Shown here piece by piece: positions 7,861 to 16,877 of a DNA stretch of 64,000 nt (position 1 is the stretch's first letter; every line of letters starts with the position of its first letter). Origin of the DNA: UBA5078 sp033721235 (GTDB taxonomy: Bacteria > Pseudomonadota > Gammaproteobacteria > Pseudomonadales > Pseudohongiellaceae); contig JAWWAY010000007.1 in assembly GCA_033721235.1 (NCBI GenBank), positions 1 through 64,000 of the forward strand, given 5' to 3'. The notes beneath the pieces were generated by a model, which was not told the DNA's origin, made no database searches, and was given only the letters and a program-made list of their open reading frames with translations. The position numbers and the translations under genes are program-made.

Positions 7861-9573
7861 ATGAAGTTCTTTATGCAGTACTTGCCCATTCTTAGGTGGG
7901 CCCGGCAGTATAATTCCAATAATTTCAGAGACGATTCCTTGGCGGCGTTGATCGTTTCCGTCATGCTTATTCCGCAGGCGCTAGCCTATGCTTTGATAGC
8001 CGGCCTACCTCCGCAACTGGGCTTGTATGCCAGTATCTTACCTCTATTAGCGTATTCTCTGTTTGGTTCTAGCAAGGCCTTGAGCGTGGGCCCTGTCGCT
8101 GTTATCTCATTGATGACAGCAGTAGCCTTGGGCAGTTTGTCTTTGCAAAGCCTAGATGAATATATTACGGCCGCTTTAACCCTAGCTGTTCTCACGGGGC
8201 TTTTTTTACTGTTACTGGGAGCGTTGAGGCTGGGCTTTCTTGCAAATTTCATGTCCCATCCTGTCGTCTCTGGTTTTGTCACCGCCTCGGCAATTATTAT
8301 TATTCTTAGCCAAACCCAACATCTTCTTGGCACGCAATCGGCGGGCTATACGCTACCCTCACTGCTATACACTTTGTGGCAATCCCTGCCGAGCCTTAAT
8401 TGGTTTACGGTGGGAATAAGTGTGTGGATTTTAACTTGGTTGTTTTGGGCGCGTACTGCGATGGTTCGCTTGCTCATGCGCATAGGCATTGCCGATAAAA
8501 TAGCATTGCTTCTCGCTCGTCTTAGCCCTGTTTTTGCCGTGCTCGTGAGTGCCATAGTGGTGGCTTGGTTGAATTTAGAGCAAAGGGGAGTAGCGACAAT
8601 CGGTGCTGTAGAAGGCGGTTTGCCGAGTTTGGTACTGCCCAGTTTCTCCGTAGGCGTCTGGCAGCAATTGGCAGGCTCGGCCGCATTGCTAGGCACTATC
8701 GCATTCGTCGAGTCCATATCGGTGGCGCAAGGTTTGGCGGCTAGAAGAAGAGAGAGAATTGACCCCAACCAAGAACTGATTGGCCTGGGGGCGGCCAATA
8801 TTGCCTCGGGTATATCGAGTGGGTTTCCAGTGGCAGGAGGTTTCTCTCGATCGGTTGTAAATCATGATGCGGGTGCTGCTACTCCGGCGGCAGGCATAAT
8901 TGCGGCAATTTTTATCGCAATTGTTTGCCTGTATTTAACGCCCGTATTAAGTTTGTTTCCCAAGGCAACACTGGCTGCCACTATCATTGTTGCCGCATGG
9001 TCCTTGTTAGATTTTTCGGTTCTGCGCAAGTCTTGGCATTATTCTAAAGCTGATTTTTGTGCAGTGACGGTCACCATTGCCCTGACGCTTTTTACTGGCG
9101 TGGAGATCGGTGTGGCGGCGGGCATCTTGGTGTCCTTGCTCATTCATATATACAAGACCTCGCGCCCCCACGTGGTTGAGGTGGGGGAGGTGCCAGGCAC
9201 GGAGCACTTTCGGAATATCAATAGGCATCAGGTGGAAACCCATCCGAGCATTTTGTCTATTCGCGTAGATGAAAGCCTGTACTTCGCCAATTCGCGCTAT
9301 TTGGAGGATGTCATCTACTCCATGGTGGCTAAGCGAGATGATTTAAAGCACGTGATCTTGATGTGCACTGCCGTAAACGAGGTTGATCTTAGTGCGCTAG
9401 AATCGGTCCTCGCCATCAATAGACGTCTGCGGGAGTTGGGCATTAAACTCCATATGTCAGAGGTCAAAGGGCCGGTGATGGATAGCCTTGTGCGGGTGGA
9501 TTTTTTGACTAAACTAAGCGGTAATGTGTATATGTCTCAACATCAGGCCGTTGAAGCCTTAAAGCCTAAGTGA
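7861..9573 (+). CDS. SulP family inorganic anion transporter with STAS domain
   Basis: A 570-residue inner-membrane transporter. The N-terminal two thirds contain about 10-12 hydrophobic segments, starting with the family signature around PQALAYALIAGLPPQLGLYAS and including SGFPVAGGFSRS. The last 130 residues are soluble and match a STAS domain (SILSIRVDESLYFANSRYLED). SulP proteins import sulfate, bicarbonate or other anions by proton or sodium symport. Pairing with the upstream phosphatase-like gene is common in proteobacteria. Which anion is moved cannot be told from sequence. Confidence 0.9.
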   Translation: MKFFMQYLPILRWARQYNSNNFRDDSLAALIVSVMLIPQALAYALIAGLPPQLGLYASILPLLAYSLFGSSKALSVGPVAVISLMTAVALGSLSLQSLDEYITAALTLAVLTGLFLLLLGALRLGFLANFMSHPVVSGFVTASAIIIILSQTQHLLGTQSAGYTLPSLLYTLWQSLPSLNWFTVGISVWILTWLFWARTAMVRLLMRIGIADKIALLLARLSPVFAVLVSAIVVAWLNLEQRGVATIGAVEGGLPSLVLPSFSVGVWQQLAGSAALLGTIAFVESISVAQGLAARRRERIDPNQELIGLGAANIASGISSGFPVAGGFSRSVVNHDAGAATPAAGIIAAIFIAIVCLYLTPVLSLFPKATLAATIIVAAWSLLDFSVLRKSWHYSKADFCAVTVTIALTLFTGVEIGVAAGILVSLLIHIYKTSRPHVVEVGEVPGTEHFRNINRHQVETHPSILSIRVDESLYFANSRYLEDVIYSMVAKRDDLKHVILMCTAVNEVDLSALESVLAINRRLRELGIKLHMSEVKGPVMDSLVRVDFLTKLSGNVYMSQHQAVEALKPK

Positions 9574-9616
9574 CAAGGCACTTTATTAACATCGTGATAT
9601 AAGTGATGATTGCTCT

Positions 9617-10102
9617 ATGACTCATAAACGCATCAATCACGCTCTTTGGGAGCTCAATCAGAAAGCTGGCGGGGAGGCTCTCGATAAATCAGAGAGTGAA
9701 TTCGGTTTGCTGGTTCATCTAGCCGACTTTTCGATCATCAGAAAAGACATAGATGAAATTCAAGGCTTTATGTTAGGTATGGCATCGGGGCGCGATATAG
9801 AGCATTTCAGCTATCAATGGTTTATGGCCCGTTACGATAATTTCCTTTACATAGACCGAGTGGTGGTGGATGAGTCTGCTCGCGGCAACGCGCTCGCTAG
9901 CTCCATGTACGAGGAGGCGCGCTTCTGGGCAAGGCAAAACGGTATCGATAAAATTGTATGCCAACTTTATGATCGTCCCCCAATGCCGGAAGCACACACT
10001 CAGCTCAAAGAGCTCGGTTTTGAAGCTTTGGAGAGTGTAATGCTACCCAGCAGAGAAATTGTGACGATGTATCAGCGCTCTACCGCTATCGCGACACCTT
10101 GA
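9617..10102 (+). CDS. GNAT family N-acetyltransferase
   Basis: A 161-residue protein. The segment YIDRVVVDESARGNALASSMYEEA is the acetyl-CoA binding region of the GNAT fold (V-V-x-x-x-x-RG-x-x-x-x-S replaces the usual R/Q-x-x-G-x-G/A). It would transfer an acetyl group to an unknown amine substrate. Its 3' end overlaps the convergent thiolase gene by 31 bases, so both C termini share DNA read on opposite strands. No separate terminator is visible between them. Confidence 0.75.
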   Translation: MTHKRINHALWELNQKAGGEALDKSESEFGLLVHLADFSIIRKDIDEIQGFMLGMASGRDIEHFSYQWFMARYDNFLYIDRVVVDESARGNALASSMYEEARFWARQNGIDKIVCQLYDRPPMPEAHTQLKELGFEALESVMLPSREIVTMYQRSTAIATP

Positions 10103-11250
10103 CCGCCACCAATACACAGAGTCGCTAAGCCTTTTTTCACGTCTCGTTTCTGCATTTCGTGTAATAGAGTCACTAAGACACGACAGCCAGAGGCGCCAAT
10201 TGGGTGGCCAAGGGCGATAGCACCCCCATTTACATTGACTTTATCCTGGTCCCATTCTAGTTCTTTGCCCACGGCTAAAGACTGCACCGCAAATGCTTCG
10301 TTGGCTTCGATAAGATCCAGATCGCTCAGTGACCAGCCCGCCTTTTGGAGGCAGCGCTTGGTGGCCGAAACAGGCCCTATGCCCATGATTGCGGGGTCTA
10401 CTGCTGCGTTGGCACAGGCAGAGATGCGGGCCAAAGGCTTAAGGCCAAGCTGTTTAAGCATCTGCTCATTACACAGTACGACGGCCGCCGCACCATCGTT
10501 GATGCCGGAAGCATTTCCCGCGGAGACGGTGCCGTCCTTTTGGAAGGCGGGGCGCAGTCGTGCGAGCCCTTCCAGTGTGCTGTCTCCTCTAGGGCCCTCA
10601 TCTTCGGCAACTATCACCGGGTCGCCTTTGCGCTGGGGCACACTGATAGGCAAAATCTCATCGCTAAAGCGGCCAGAGGCGATTGCTGCTGCCGCTTTGA
10701 GCTGCGAGGCGAGAGCAAATTCGTCTTGTTGCTCTCGACTGATAGCGTATTTCTTTGCCAGGTTTTCGGCAGTGATGCCCATGTGATAATCGTTAAAGGC
10801 ATCCCATAGTCCGTCGTTTAGCATAGTGTCTATCATCTGCCAGTGGCCCATCTTTTGGCCTGTTCTGGAGTGAGGCACCACATGGGCAGATTGACTCATG
10901 CTTTCCATGCCGCCGGCGACTATAAGCTGCGCATCTCCTAAAGCAATTGCCTGTGCACCAAGATGCACGGCTTTAAGCCCAGAGCCGCAGACTTTGTTGA
11001 TCGTAAGAGCGGGTGTCTCGATACCGATGCCCGCGTGGATGCTTGCCTGTCTTGCGGTGTTTTGCCCACAACCGGCCGTTAATACATGGCCAAGAATGAC
11101 TTCGTCGATTTGGCTGGCATCGATATTATGCTTGGCGAGCAAGGCCTTTATTATCTGACTGCCAAGCTCTACAGCGGACAGGCTCGACAGGGCGCCATTG
11201 AATGATCCGATGGCGCTACGGCTGGCTGCCGCTATGTATACGTCTTGCAT
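10072..11250 (-). CDS. Acetyl-CoA C-acetyltransferase (thiolase)
   Basis: A 392-residue thiolase, the usual length. The nucleophilic cysteine is C88 in NKVCGSGLKAV. The C-terminal catalytic pair is H349 in GHPIGASG and C379 in LCIGGGQG. It condenses or cleaves acetoacetyl-CoA, serving ketogenic and fatty-acid or polyhydroxybutyrate metabolism. It lies 72 bases downstream of acetyl-CoA synthetase on the same strand, so both may respond to acetate. An unusually G-rich sequence precedes the ATG. Confidence 0.92.
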   Translation of the reverse strand: MQDVYIAAASRSAIGSFNGALSSLSAVELGSQIIKALLAKHNIDASQIDEVILGHVLTAGCGQNTARQASIHAGIGIETPALTINKVCGSGLKAVHLGAQAIALGDAQLIVAGGMESMSQSAHVVPHSRTGQKMGHWQMIDTMLNDGLWDAFNDYHMGITAENLAKKYAISREQQDEFALASQLKAAAAIASGRFSDEILPISVPQRKGDPVIVAEDEGPRGDSTLEGLARLRPAFQKDGTVSAGNASGINDGAAAVVLCNEQMLKQLGLKPLARISACANAAVDPAIMGIGPVSATKRCLQKAGWSLSDLDLIEANEAFAVQSLAVGKELEWDQDKVNVNGGAIALGHPIGASGCRVLVTLLHEMQKRDVKKGLATLCIGGGQGVAIAVER

Positions 11251-11322
11251 AGTTCCCCCCCTTTGAGGAATTTTTGTCTAATGACCTTGAGTGTCTTTAG
11301 ACATTGTTTATTGTGTAAACCA

Positions 11323-13260
11323 TTAGAGCTGGTGGCGTCGTTCGATAAGCTGATCGACAACGCTTGGATCTGCCAGAGTCGTTGTGTCACCCATGTTTTC
11401 TAGTTCATTGGCTGCAATCTTACGCAAAATGCGGCGCATGATTTTACCTGATCGAGTCTTGGGAAGCCCCGGTGCAAACTGAATGACTTCTGGTCTGGCA
11501 AAGGCGCCAATCTCTTGAGCGACAAAGGCCTTAAGTTCTTTGTTCAGTTCATCACTCTCTGCAGTACCCTGCATGAGGGTGACATAGGCATAAATCGCCT
11601 GCCCCTTAATCTCGTGCGGGAAGCCTACAACAGCAGCCTCAGCGACCAGCGGATGAAGTACCAGTGCACTTTCTATTTCAGCAGTGCCCAGTCGGTGCCC
11701 CGATACATTGATCACATCGTCAACTCGGCCGGTTACCCAGTAGTAACCATCTTCGTCTCTGCGCGCGCTATCGCCGGTAAAGTAGTAGCCTGGATAGGCG
11801 GTAAAATAAGTGGAGATGCAGCGTTCGTGGTCGCCGAATACCGTTCGGATTTGGCTAGGCCAGCTCTCGCAAATGACTAGGTTACCTGTTGCTGCCCCCT
11901 CTAGAACATTCCCATCGGCATCGAGCAGGGCGGGTTTGACCCCGAAGAAGGGTCGAGTGGCAGACCCTGGTTTCAAGTCTGTGGCACCAGGTAGGGGGGA
12001 GATCATGATGGCACCAGTTTCCGTTTGCCACCAAGTATCGACGATAGGGCAGCGACCGTCTCCCACTACATCGTAATACCATTGCCATGCTTCTGGATTG
12101 ATCGGCTCTCCTACCGAACCGAGAAGTCTCAAAGAGCTTCTTGAAGTCGACTTCACTGGAGCGTCACCAGCGGACATAAGAGCCCTAATGGCGGTTGGAG
12201 CGGTATAAAAAATATTCACTTGATGTTTATCAATGACTTGCCAGAAGCGTTCGGGCCCTGGGTAAGTAGGCACTCCTTCGAAAACGAGAGTCGTGGCACC
12301 ATTGGCTAGAGGGCCATAAACTATATAGCTGTGCCCAGTGACCCAGCCGACGTCTGCTGTGCACCAATAGACATCTCCTTCCTTGTAATCGAATACATAG
12401 CGATGAGTCATCGCCGCACCTAGGAGATAGCCTGCAGTTGTGTGGAGCACGCCCTTGGGTTTTCCCGTAGATCCGGAGGTATACAAGATGAACAAGGGGT
12501 CTTCAGAGTCCATCACTTCAGGTTCGCACTCGGCGCTAACATTTTGCGTTTGTTCGTGATACCAAATATCGCGCCCGCGATGCCAGTCTATTTCTGCCAT
12601 GGTATGGCTTACTACCACTACGGTGTGTACATTCGGGCAGTGGTCCAGCGCCTTATCGACATTGTGTTTTAAAGGGATAGTCTTGCCGCCGCGCACACCT
12701 TGGTCTGCGGTGATCACTACTTGACAGTCTGAGTCGAGAATACGGTCCTTAATGGCCTCGGGTGAGAACCCTCCAAAGACGACAGAGTGCACGGCGCCAA
12801 TTCGGGCGCAAGCTAACATGGCATAAACAGCCTCTGGAATCATTGGCATATAGATGCTCACTCTATCGCCTTTGTTGACCCCCCTCTCGCGCAGGACATT
12901 GGCAAGGCGGCAAACCTTCTCGTATAGCTCTGCGTAGGTGATCTTCTGGCTATCATCGGGGCTATCGCCTTCCCAAATAATGGCCGTTTGTGCGGCGCGC
13001 GTTTCTAAGTGGCGGTCTACGCAGTTGACGCAGACATTCAGCTTGCCGCCATCGAACCAACGGGCCTTACCTTGACTAAAGTCACTCTCGCTAAGGGTTT
13101 TCCAAGGAGCTATCCAGTCGATGAATTGCTCGGCCTGAGTCGACCAGAAGCTTTCGGGAGAGTCGATAGACTCTCTATAGAGACGATCATAACGTGCTTT
13201 ATCGATAAGCGCCGTCGCGCTGAGGGCTTCAGAAACGGGGTATGAGCGACCTTCAGACAT
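11323..13260 (-). CDS. acs: Acetyl-CoA synthetase
   Basis: A 645-residue AMP-forming acetate-CoA ligase of standard length. The adenylate-forming motif YTSGSTGKPKGVLH is present around residue 260. The tail has the conserved lysine in PKTRSGKIMRRILRKIA, which is acetylated in related enzymes to switch off activity. It converts acetate, ATP and CoA to acetyl-CoA. The leader carries AACAAGAA (13294-13287 on the minus strand) 27 bases before the ATG, matching the AANAANAA pattern of Hfq/Crc targets. This suggests catabolite repression linked to the cbrAB locus 4 kb upstream. Confidence 0.95.
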   Translation of the reverse strand: MSEGRSYPVSEALSATALIDKARYDRLYRESIDSPESFWSTQAEQFIDWIAPWKTLSESDFSQGKARWFDGGKLNVCVNCVDRHLETRAAQTAIIWEGDSPDDSQKITYAELYEKVCRLANVLRERGVNKGDRVSIYMPMIPEAVYAMLACARIGAVHSVVFGGFSPEAIKDRILDSDCQVVITADQGVRGGKTIPLKHNVDKALDHCPNVHTVVVVSHTMAEIDWHRGRDIWYHEQTQNVSAECEPEVMDSEDPLFILYTSGSTGKPKGVLHTTAGYLLGAAMTHRYVFDYKEGDVYWCTADVGWVTGHSYIVYGPLANGATTLVFEGVPTYPGPERFWQVIDKHQVNIFYTAPTAIRALMSAGDAPVKSTSRSSLRLLGSVGEPINPEAWQWYYDVVGDGRCPIVDTWWQTETGAIMISPLPGATDLKPGSATRPFFGVKPALLDADGNVLEGAATGNLVICESWPSQIRTVFGDHERCISTYFTAYPGYYFTGDSARRDEDGYYWVTGRVDDVINVSGHRLGTAEIESALVLHPLVAEAAVVGFPHEIKGQAIYAYVTLMQGTAESDELNKELKAFVAQEIGAFARPEVIQFAPGLPKTRSGKIMRRILRKIAANELENMGDTTTLADPSVVDQLIERRHQL

Positions 13261-13286
13261 GGGAAACTCTCTTCTTAGTTATTGTG

Positions 13287-13294
13287 TTCTTGTT
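13287..13294 (-). promoter_or_regulatory. Candidate Hfq/Crc-binding motif in the acs leader
   Basis: The minus strand reads AACAAGAA, an exact AANAANAA match, within a longer purine-rich leader that continues to the weak ribosome binding site. In Pseudomonas such motifs near the start codon recruit Hfq and Crc to block translation. The role here is inferred. Confidence 0.35.
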
Positions 13295-13401
13295 TAATAT
13301 TCGCGCTACTGTCGTCGCTCGACAAGCAAGCCGATACGACAAGATAGAGGTCGATGTTTTATCAGGTTTTATCAATTGAGTAAAACGGGGCAGGCGCAGG
13401 C

Positions 13402-14247
13402 CTATAGGCTGACGCGGATATTATCGATTAGCCTAGTGCTGCCCAGTTTGGCCGCAGCCAATATCACAACTTCCTTATTGCCAGATTGCGCAGGCTCCAG
13501 CGTAAAAGCATCGCTTATATTGAAATAGTCTAGCTCGAAGCCTTTATTGCTGAGAGCGTGCTTTGCCTGCTCTTCTACTGCACGGGCCTCGTTTCCCGCC
13601 TCTAAAGAGCTCTGAGCGTCCAGTAGCGTCCGGTAGAGGCCTGGGGCTACTGCCAGCTGTTGCTCGCTGAGATAGCCGTTACGCGAGCTTAGGGCTAAGC
13701 CTGAGCTATCCCTTTGGGTGGGTTCACCAATCAGCTGCACTGGGATGCATAGATCTTCAACCATCTTGGTGATAACCATGAATTGCTGGTAGTCCTTAAG
13801 CCCGAATACGGCGCTGTCTGGCTGTACCATATTGAAGAGTTTACAGACTACGGTGGAGACGCCATCGAAATGTCCGGGGCGGCTGGCGCCGCAGTGACGA
13901 GTGCTAAGCTGCGGCACGCTCACGACGCTCTGGCCTTCAAGTCCCCTTGGGTAGACTTCCGTAACCGTTGGCGAGAAGACTAGGTCGCAGTGAGCGGCCT
14001 CTAGTTTCTCGCAGTCCTGCTCGAATGTGCGCGGGTATGCATCTAGGTCTTCGTTGGCCCCGAATTGCATTGGGTTAACGAAAATAGTGCAGACAACGAA
14101 ATCACCATGTAGCCGAGCTTGCTTCACTAAGTGAATGTGGCCGGCGTGGAGGTTTCCCATAGTGGGAACGAGAACGATTTTTTTACCTTGCTGTCGCTGG
14201 GATTTTACGGCGGCTCTTAGTTCGCTAATTTTTCTGATTTTGTCCAT
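13402..14247 (-). CDS. panC: Pantothenate synthetase
   Basis: A 281-residue enzyme that joins pantoate and beta-alanine using ATP in vitamin B5 and CoA synthesis. Signatures include PTMGNLHAGHIHLV with the HIGH-like nucleotide site, FVNPMQFG, and LSSRNGYLS for ATP binding. It lies in the pcnB cluster as in Pseudomonas, but panB, which normally sits directly upstream, is absent. A deoxynucleoside kinase gene occupies that place, 27 bases away. Confidence 0.95.
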   Translation of the reverse strand: MDKIRKISELRAAVKSQRQQGKKIVLVPTMGNLHAGHIHLVKQARLHGDFVVCTIFVNPMQFGANEDLDAYPRTFEQDCEKLEAAHCDLVFSPTVTEVYPRGLEGQSVVSVPQLSTRHCGASRPGHFDGVSTVVCKLFNMVQPDSAVFGLKDYQQFMVITKMVEDLCIPVQLIGEPTQRDSSGLALSSRNGYLSEQQLAVAPGLYRTLLDAQSSLEAGNEARAVEEQAKHALSNKGFELDYFNISDAFTLEPAQSGNKEVVILAAAKLGSTRLIDNIRVSL

Positions 14248-14274
14248 GATAGGGTTCGATTCTTCGCTGAGTCA

Positions 14275-14955
14275 CTAAATTAAACTGGGCTTAGGATTAA
14301 AGTAGTGAGTGCCATTCATGCCCGATAAAATTTGTTCGACTAACTGAGCGTAGTCTTCATCATTGTCCACCAAGTCTATGTCGGCACTGTTCACGATGAG
14401 TAATGGGCTGCGGTCGTAGTAATAGAAAAAATTGGTATAAGCTTCGTTAAGGTTTTCTAGATATTCTTTTTGGATATTGCGCTCTGCCGCAATGCCGCGC
14501 TTTTGAATGCGTTGCAATAGCACGTTGGCAGGTGCTTGCAGGTATATCACTAGGTCCGGTGTAGGGGCGTCAATAGTGAGGTGGTTGAACACCTGCTGAT
14601 AAAGTTGATACTCATCGTCGTCCAGAATTTGGCGAGCAAACAGCATGTCTTTATCAATGAGAAAGTCGGCAACCCGTACTGGCTGAAATAAATCGTCTTG
14701 CCTTAAGTCTTGAATCTGCCTAGAGCGCTGGAATAGGAAGAACAATTGGGTGGCCAGCGCATTTTGTTTGGGGTTGTAATAAAAACGTTCAAGGAAGGGG
14801 TTTTCCTCTGGTTTTTCCAGCAGAGTTTCGTAATTGAAAGTTTCGGCTAAACGTCTTGTAAGGCTGGTTTTGCCTACTCCGATCGGGCCTTCTACCGCAA
14901 TGAACTTAGGAGCGGTAGCTTGTGGTATGAGGGGGGCATTGTCGTTTTCCATCAC
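14275..14955 (-). CDS. Deoxynucleoside kinase family protein
   Basis: A 226-residue kinase of the deoxyadenosine/deoxyguanosine kinase family. It has the P-loop GPIGVGKTSL near residues 21-30, the LEKPEENPFLERFY substrate-site block and a DLVIYLQAP strand followed by a LID-like R-x-x-KRGIAAER. It would phosphorylate salvaged deoxynucleosides. The start overlaps the end of pcnB by four bases, so the genes are translationally coupled. A kinase at this locus, between folate/pantothenate genes, is known in several gammaproteobacteria. Specificity cannot be assigned. Confidence 0.85.
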   Translation of the reverse strand: MMENDNAPLIPQATAPKFIAVEGPIGVGKTSLTRRLAETFNYETLLEKPEENPFLERFYYNPKQNALATQLFFLFQRSRQIQDLRQDDLFQPVRVADFLIDKDMLFARQILDDDEYQLYQQVFNHLTIDAPTPDLVIYLQAPANVLLQRIQKRGIAAERNIQKEYLENLNEAYTNFFYYYDRSPLLIVNSADIDLVDNDEDYAQLVEQILSGMNGTHYFNPKPSLI

Positions 14956-16442
14956 TTCTCACTGTCGGCTTCAGGCGCTGATTTCTTAGTTGTTCGCTTG
15001 CGGCGTTTACGTGGCTTCTTGCCACTGCGGCCGAGCGCCGCTTTCATCTGTTCCTGTTTCTCTTGGTCTGCAAACTGAAACTCAGTCCACCATTGTCCAA
15101 GATTATCCAGTTGCTCGCCAGACTCTTCGCGTAATAATAGGAAGTCGTAAGCGGCACGGAATTTTGGATGATGGTAAGCCGACTCTACACTGCGTTTATT
15201 CCTGGTGACTAGTCTTAATTGCAGCTCCCAAATTTCACGCATGGCAATTGTGAAGCGCTTGGGTATTGCGGTCACCTGCACTTGCGGCGCGATTACTTGT
15301 GCCGCCGCATTTTGTATAGCCAAGACCGTATTAGGATTGTCCATCTTACTAAGGGTTTGCTGAAGAGCAGGCCATAGCAAGGCAGCATAGAGAAAAGCTG
15401 GGGTGACCGTTTTGCCTTTGGCTAGACGGTCGTCCGTGTTGCGTAGCGCAAGCTCAACCAAGCGAGCGCTTGGAGTGTTTTGATCTTTTGTCAGCTCCAT
15501 AGTGCTGCGAAACATAAAGTGCCCGACTTTAAATTTGCGCAGCAGGGCAAAGCTCTTTTGTGCATGGCCGCTACTTAATAGTTTTAGGCTCTCATCGAAG
15601 AGTCTTGCCGGTGAAATCGATTCCAGTAAATGTGCCAACTCATCCATTGGCGCCAAGGTATTGGCCTCGATTTCGAAGTCTAGCTTGCTCGCAAAACGAA
15701 TGGCTCGAAGCAAGCGGACAGGGTCTTCTCTATAGCGTGTGGCGGGATCGCCAATCATGCGTAGTATGCCGTCTTCGATATCGTCCAAGCCCGTGGCGAA
15801 GTCGAGTATGCGAAAGCCATCAACCGTGTAGTAAAGAGCGTTGGCAGTGAAGTCGCGCCTTAGGGCATCTTCATTGATGGTGCCGTAAACATTGTCGCGT
15901 AGGATCAGACCTGTGCTTGAGTGCGCCGAGTCTAGCCCCTTAATTTGTCTATTAGATGTCTTGCCCTGAATCTCTGTCGACTTCGTCGGTGGAGCCCTAA
16001 ATGTTGTGACTTCGATAATCTCGCGGCCAAAGCGCAAATGGATAATCTTGAAGCGTCTGCCAATGATCATGGCATTGCGAAACAACTGCTTTATTTGCTC
16101 AGGCGTGGCATCAGTGGATATATCAAAGTCTTTCGGTTTGTCACCCAGTAGCAGGTCTCTTACACCGCCGCCCACCAGAAAGGCATGATATCCAGCTTCG
16201 TTTAATTTATAGAGGACTTTGGTGGCGTTACGGGAGATGTCTTGGCGTGATATGCAATGGTCTTCGCGCTCTACTATCTCCGCATTGGAGAGATCCAAGT
16301 CGTCGATTGTGGCTCGAGGCTTGTTTGACTGTCTTTGATCTCGGGAAGAGCGCTGCTTCTTGCTGTTTTTCACAGATGGCTCGCTGGAGCTGCTGGCTTC
16401 GGATTTACTGCCGAATAATACTCTCGTGATCTTTCTTAACAT
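14952..16442 (-). CDS. pcnB: Poly(A) polymerase I
   Basis: A 496-residue member of the class II nucleotidyltransferase family that adds 3' poly(A) tails to RNA and promotes decay. The catalytic block LVGGGVRDLLLGDKPKDFDI with two aspartates is intact, followed by RRFKIIHLRFGREIIEV. The C terminus is strongly basic (GKKPRKRRKRTTKKS), typical of PcnB rather than CCA-adding enzymes. I chose the ATG at 16442 (MLRKITRVLFGSK), which matches the start of Pseudomonas PcnB. An in-frame TTG at 16499 would add 19 residues. The long upstream gap carries a CrcZ-like RNA on the same strand, so some transcription may read through from it. Confidence 0.93.
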   Translation of the reverse strand: MLRKITRVLFGSKSEASSSSEPSVKNSKKQRSSRDQRQSNKPRATIDDLDLSNAEIVEREDHCISRQDISRNATKVLYKLNEAGYHAFLVGGGVRDLLLGDKPKDFDISTDATPEQIKQLFRNAMIIGRRFKIIHLRFGREIIEVTTFRAPPTKSTEIQGKTSNRQIKGLDSAHSSTGLILRDNVYGTINEDALRRDFTANALYYTVDGFRILDFATGLDDIEDGILRMIGDPATRYREDPVRLLRAIRFASKLDFEIEANTLAPMDELAHLLESISPARLFDESLKLLSSGHAQKSFALLRKFKVGHFMFRSTMELTKDQNTPSARLVELALRNTDDRLAKGKTVTPAFLYAALLWPALQQTLSKMDNPNTVLAIQNAAAQVIAPQVQVTAIPKRFTIAMREIWELQLRLVTRNKRSVESAYHHPKFRAAYDFLLLREESGEQLDNLGQWWTEFQFADQEKQEQMKAALGRSGKKPRKRRKRTTKKSAPEADSEK

Positions 16443-16559
16443 GTAGGTAGATTGCCCATGGTTCGGTGCTCTGTCTATAAATTCATCGGGGCGGGACAAT
16501 TAGTCACAACAGCCACGTGTCGTAGCGACGAAAACGCGCAACACAGAAGATAATACACC

Positions 16560-16832
16560 GAAAAAGGAAGAATTAGCAGGAGGAAATGCTCTGGGGGGCG
16601 AATGCACCCCCCCGCAAGGAAGGTAATTTAGTTTTATTATTTTTATTATACTAATCAGGCACCAAATACAGCACCGCAAAGCATTTATGAAACAGTGTCT
16701 CCAGACAGAGTGTAAATTCACACTCTAAGCGTTCCAAAAACCTACTTCTTATTATTATTGTGTGTGTGCCCATTTTTGGGCTGCAATTTTTATTATTATT
16801 ATCTTTTGTTTTTATTATTTATTGTTATTGTG
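16560..16832 (-). ncRNA. crcZ: CrcZ-like Hfq-binding regulatory RNA
   Basis: The gap between cbrB and pcnB is the home of CrcZ in Pseudomonas, a sigma-54- and CbrB-dependent RNA that sequesters Hfq and lifts carbon catabolite repression. On the minus strand here a sigma-54 promoter points into the gap, with a predicted start near 16832. The predicted RNA begins directly with A-rich repeats: clusters at about 16829-16805, 16803-16787, 16759-16743 and 16650-16631, each made of AAUAAUAA or AACAAUAA units suited to the distal face of Hfq. Two hairpins lie between and after them (16707-16726, and a G/C-run hairpin at about 16593-16613). The 3' end is uncertain; a short U run after the last hairpin near 16565-16561 is my best guess. 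Primary sequence similarity to Pseudomonas CrcZ was not tested. Confidence 0.7.
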
Positions 16833-16840
16833 CCGTATAT

Positions 16841-16858
16841 AGAGCACTAAGCGTGCCA
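16841..16858 (-). promoter_or_regulatory. Sigma-54 promoter of the CrcZ-like RNA
   Basis: The minus strand reads TGGCACGCTTAGTGCTCT. The -24 GG (16857-16856) and -12 GC (16845-16844) are separated by exactly ten bases, as sigma-54 requires, and the -24 half TGGCACG is a perfect consensus. The -12 half is GTGCT rather than TTGCT. Transcription should start near 16832. RpoN is encoded at 36766-38304. Confidence 0.8.
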
Positions 16859-16877
16859 ATAAATGAATATCTATATA

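Noticed and set aside
14248..14262. GGTTCGATTC resembling a tRNA T-loop
   Set aside because: The flanking bases do not pair into a T stem and no acceptor or anticodon stem can be formed.
16500..16721. 73-codon frame on the minus strand upstream of pcnB
   Set aside because: It lies inside the predicted CrcZ-like RNA, has no ribosome binding site, and its composition follows the repeat region.
16741..16830. TTATTA repeats as a microsatellite or CRISPR-like array
   Set aside because: Units are short and irregular with no spacers. The AAN pattern on the transcribed strand fits Hfq binding better.
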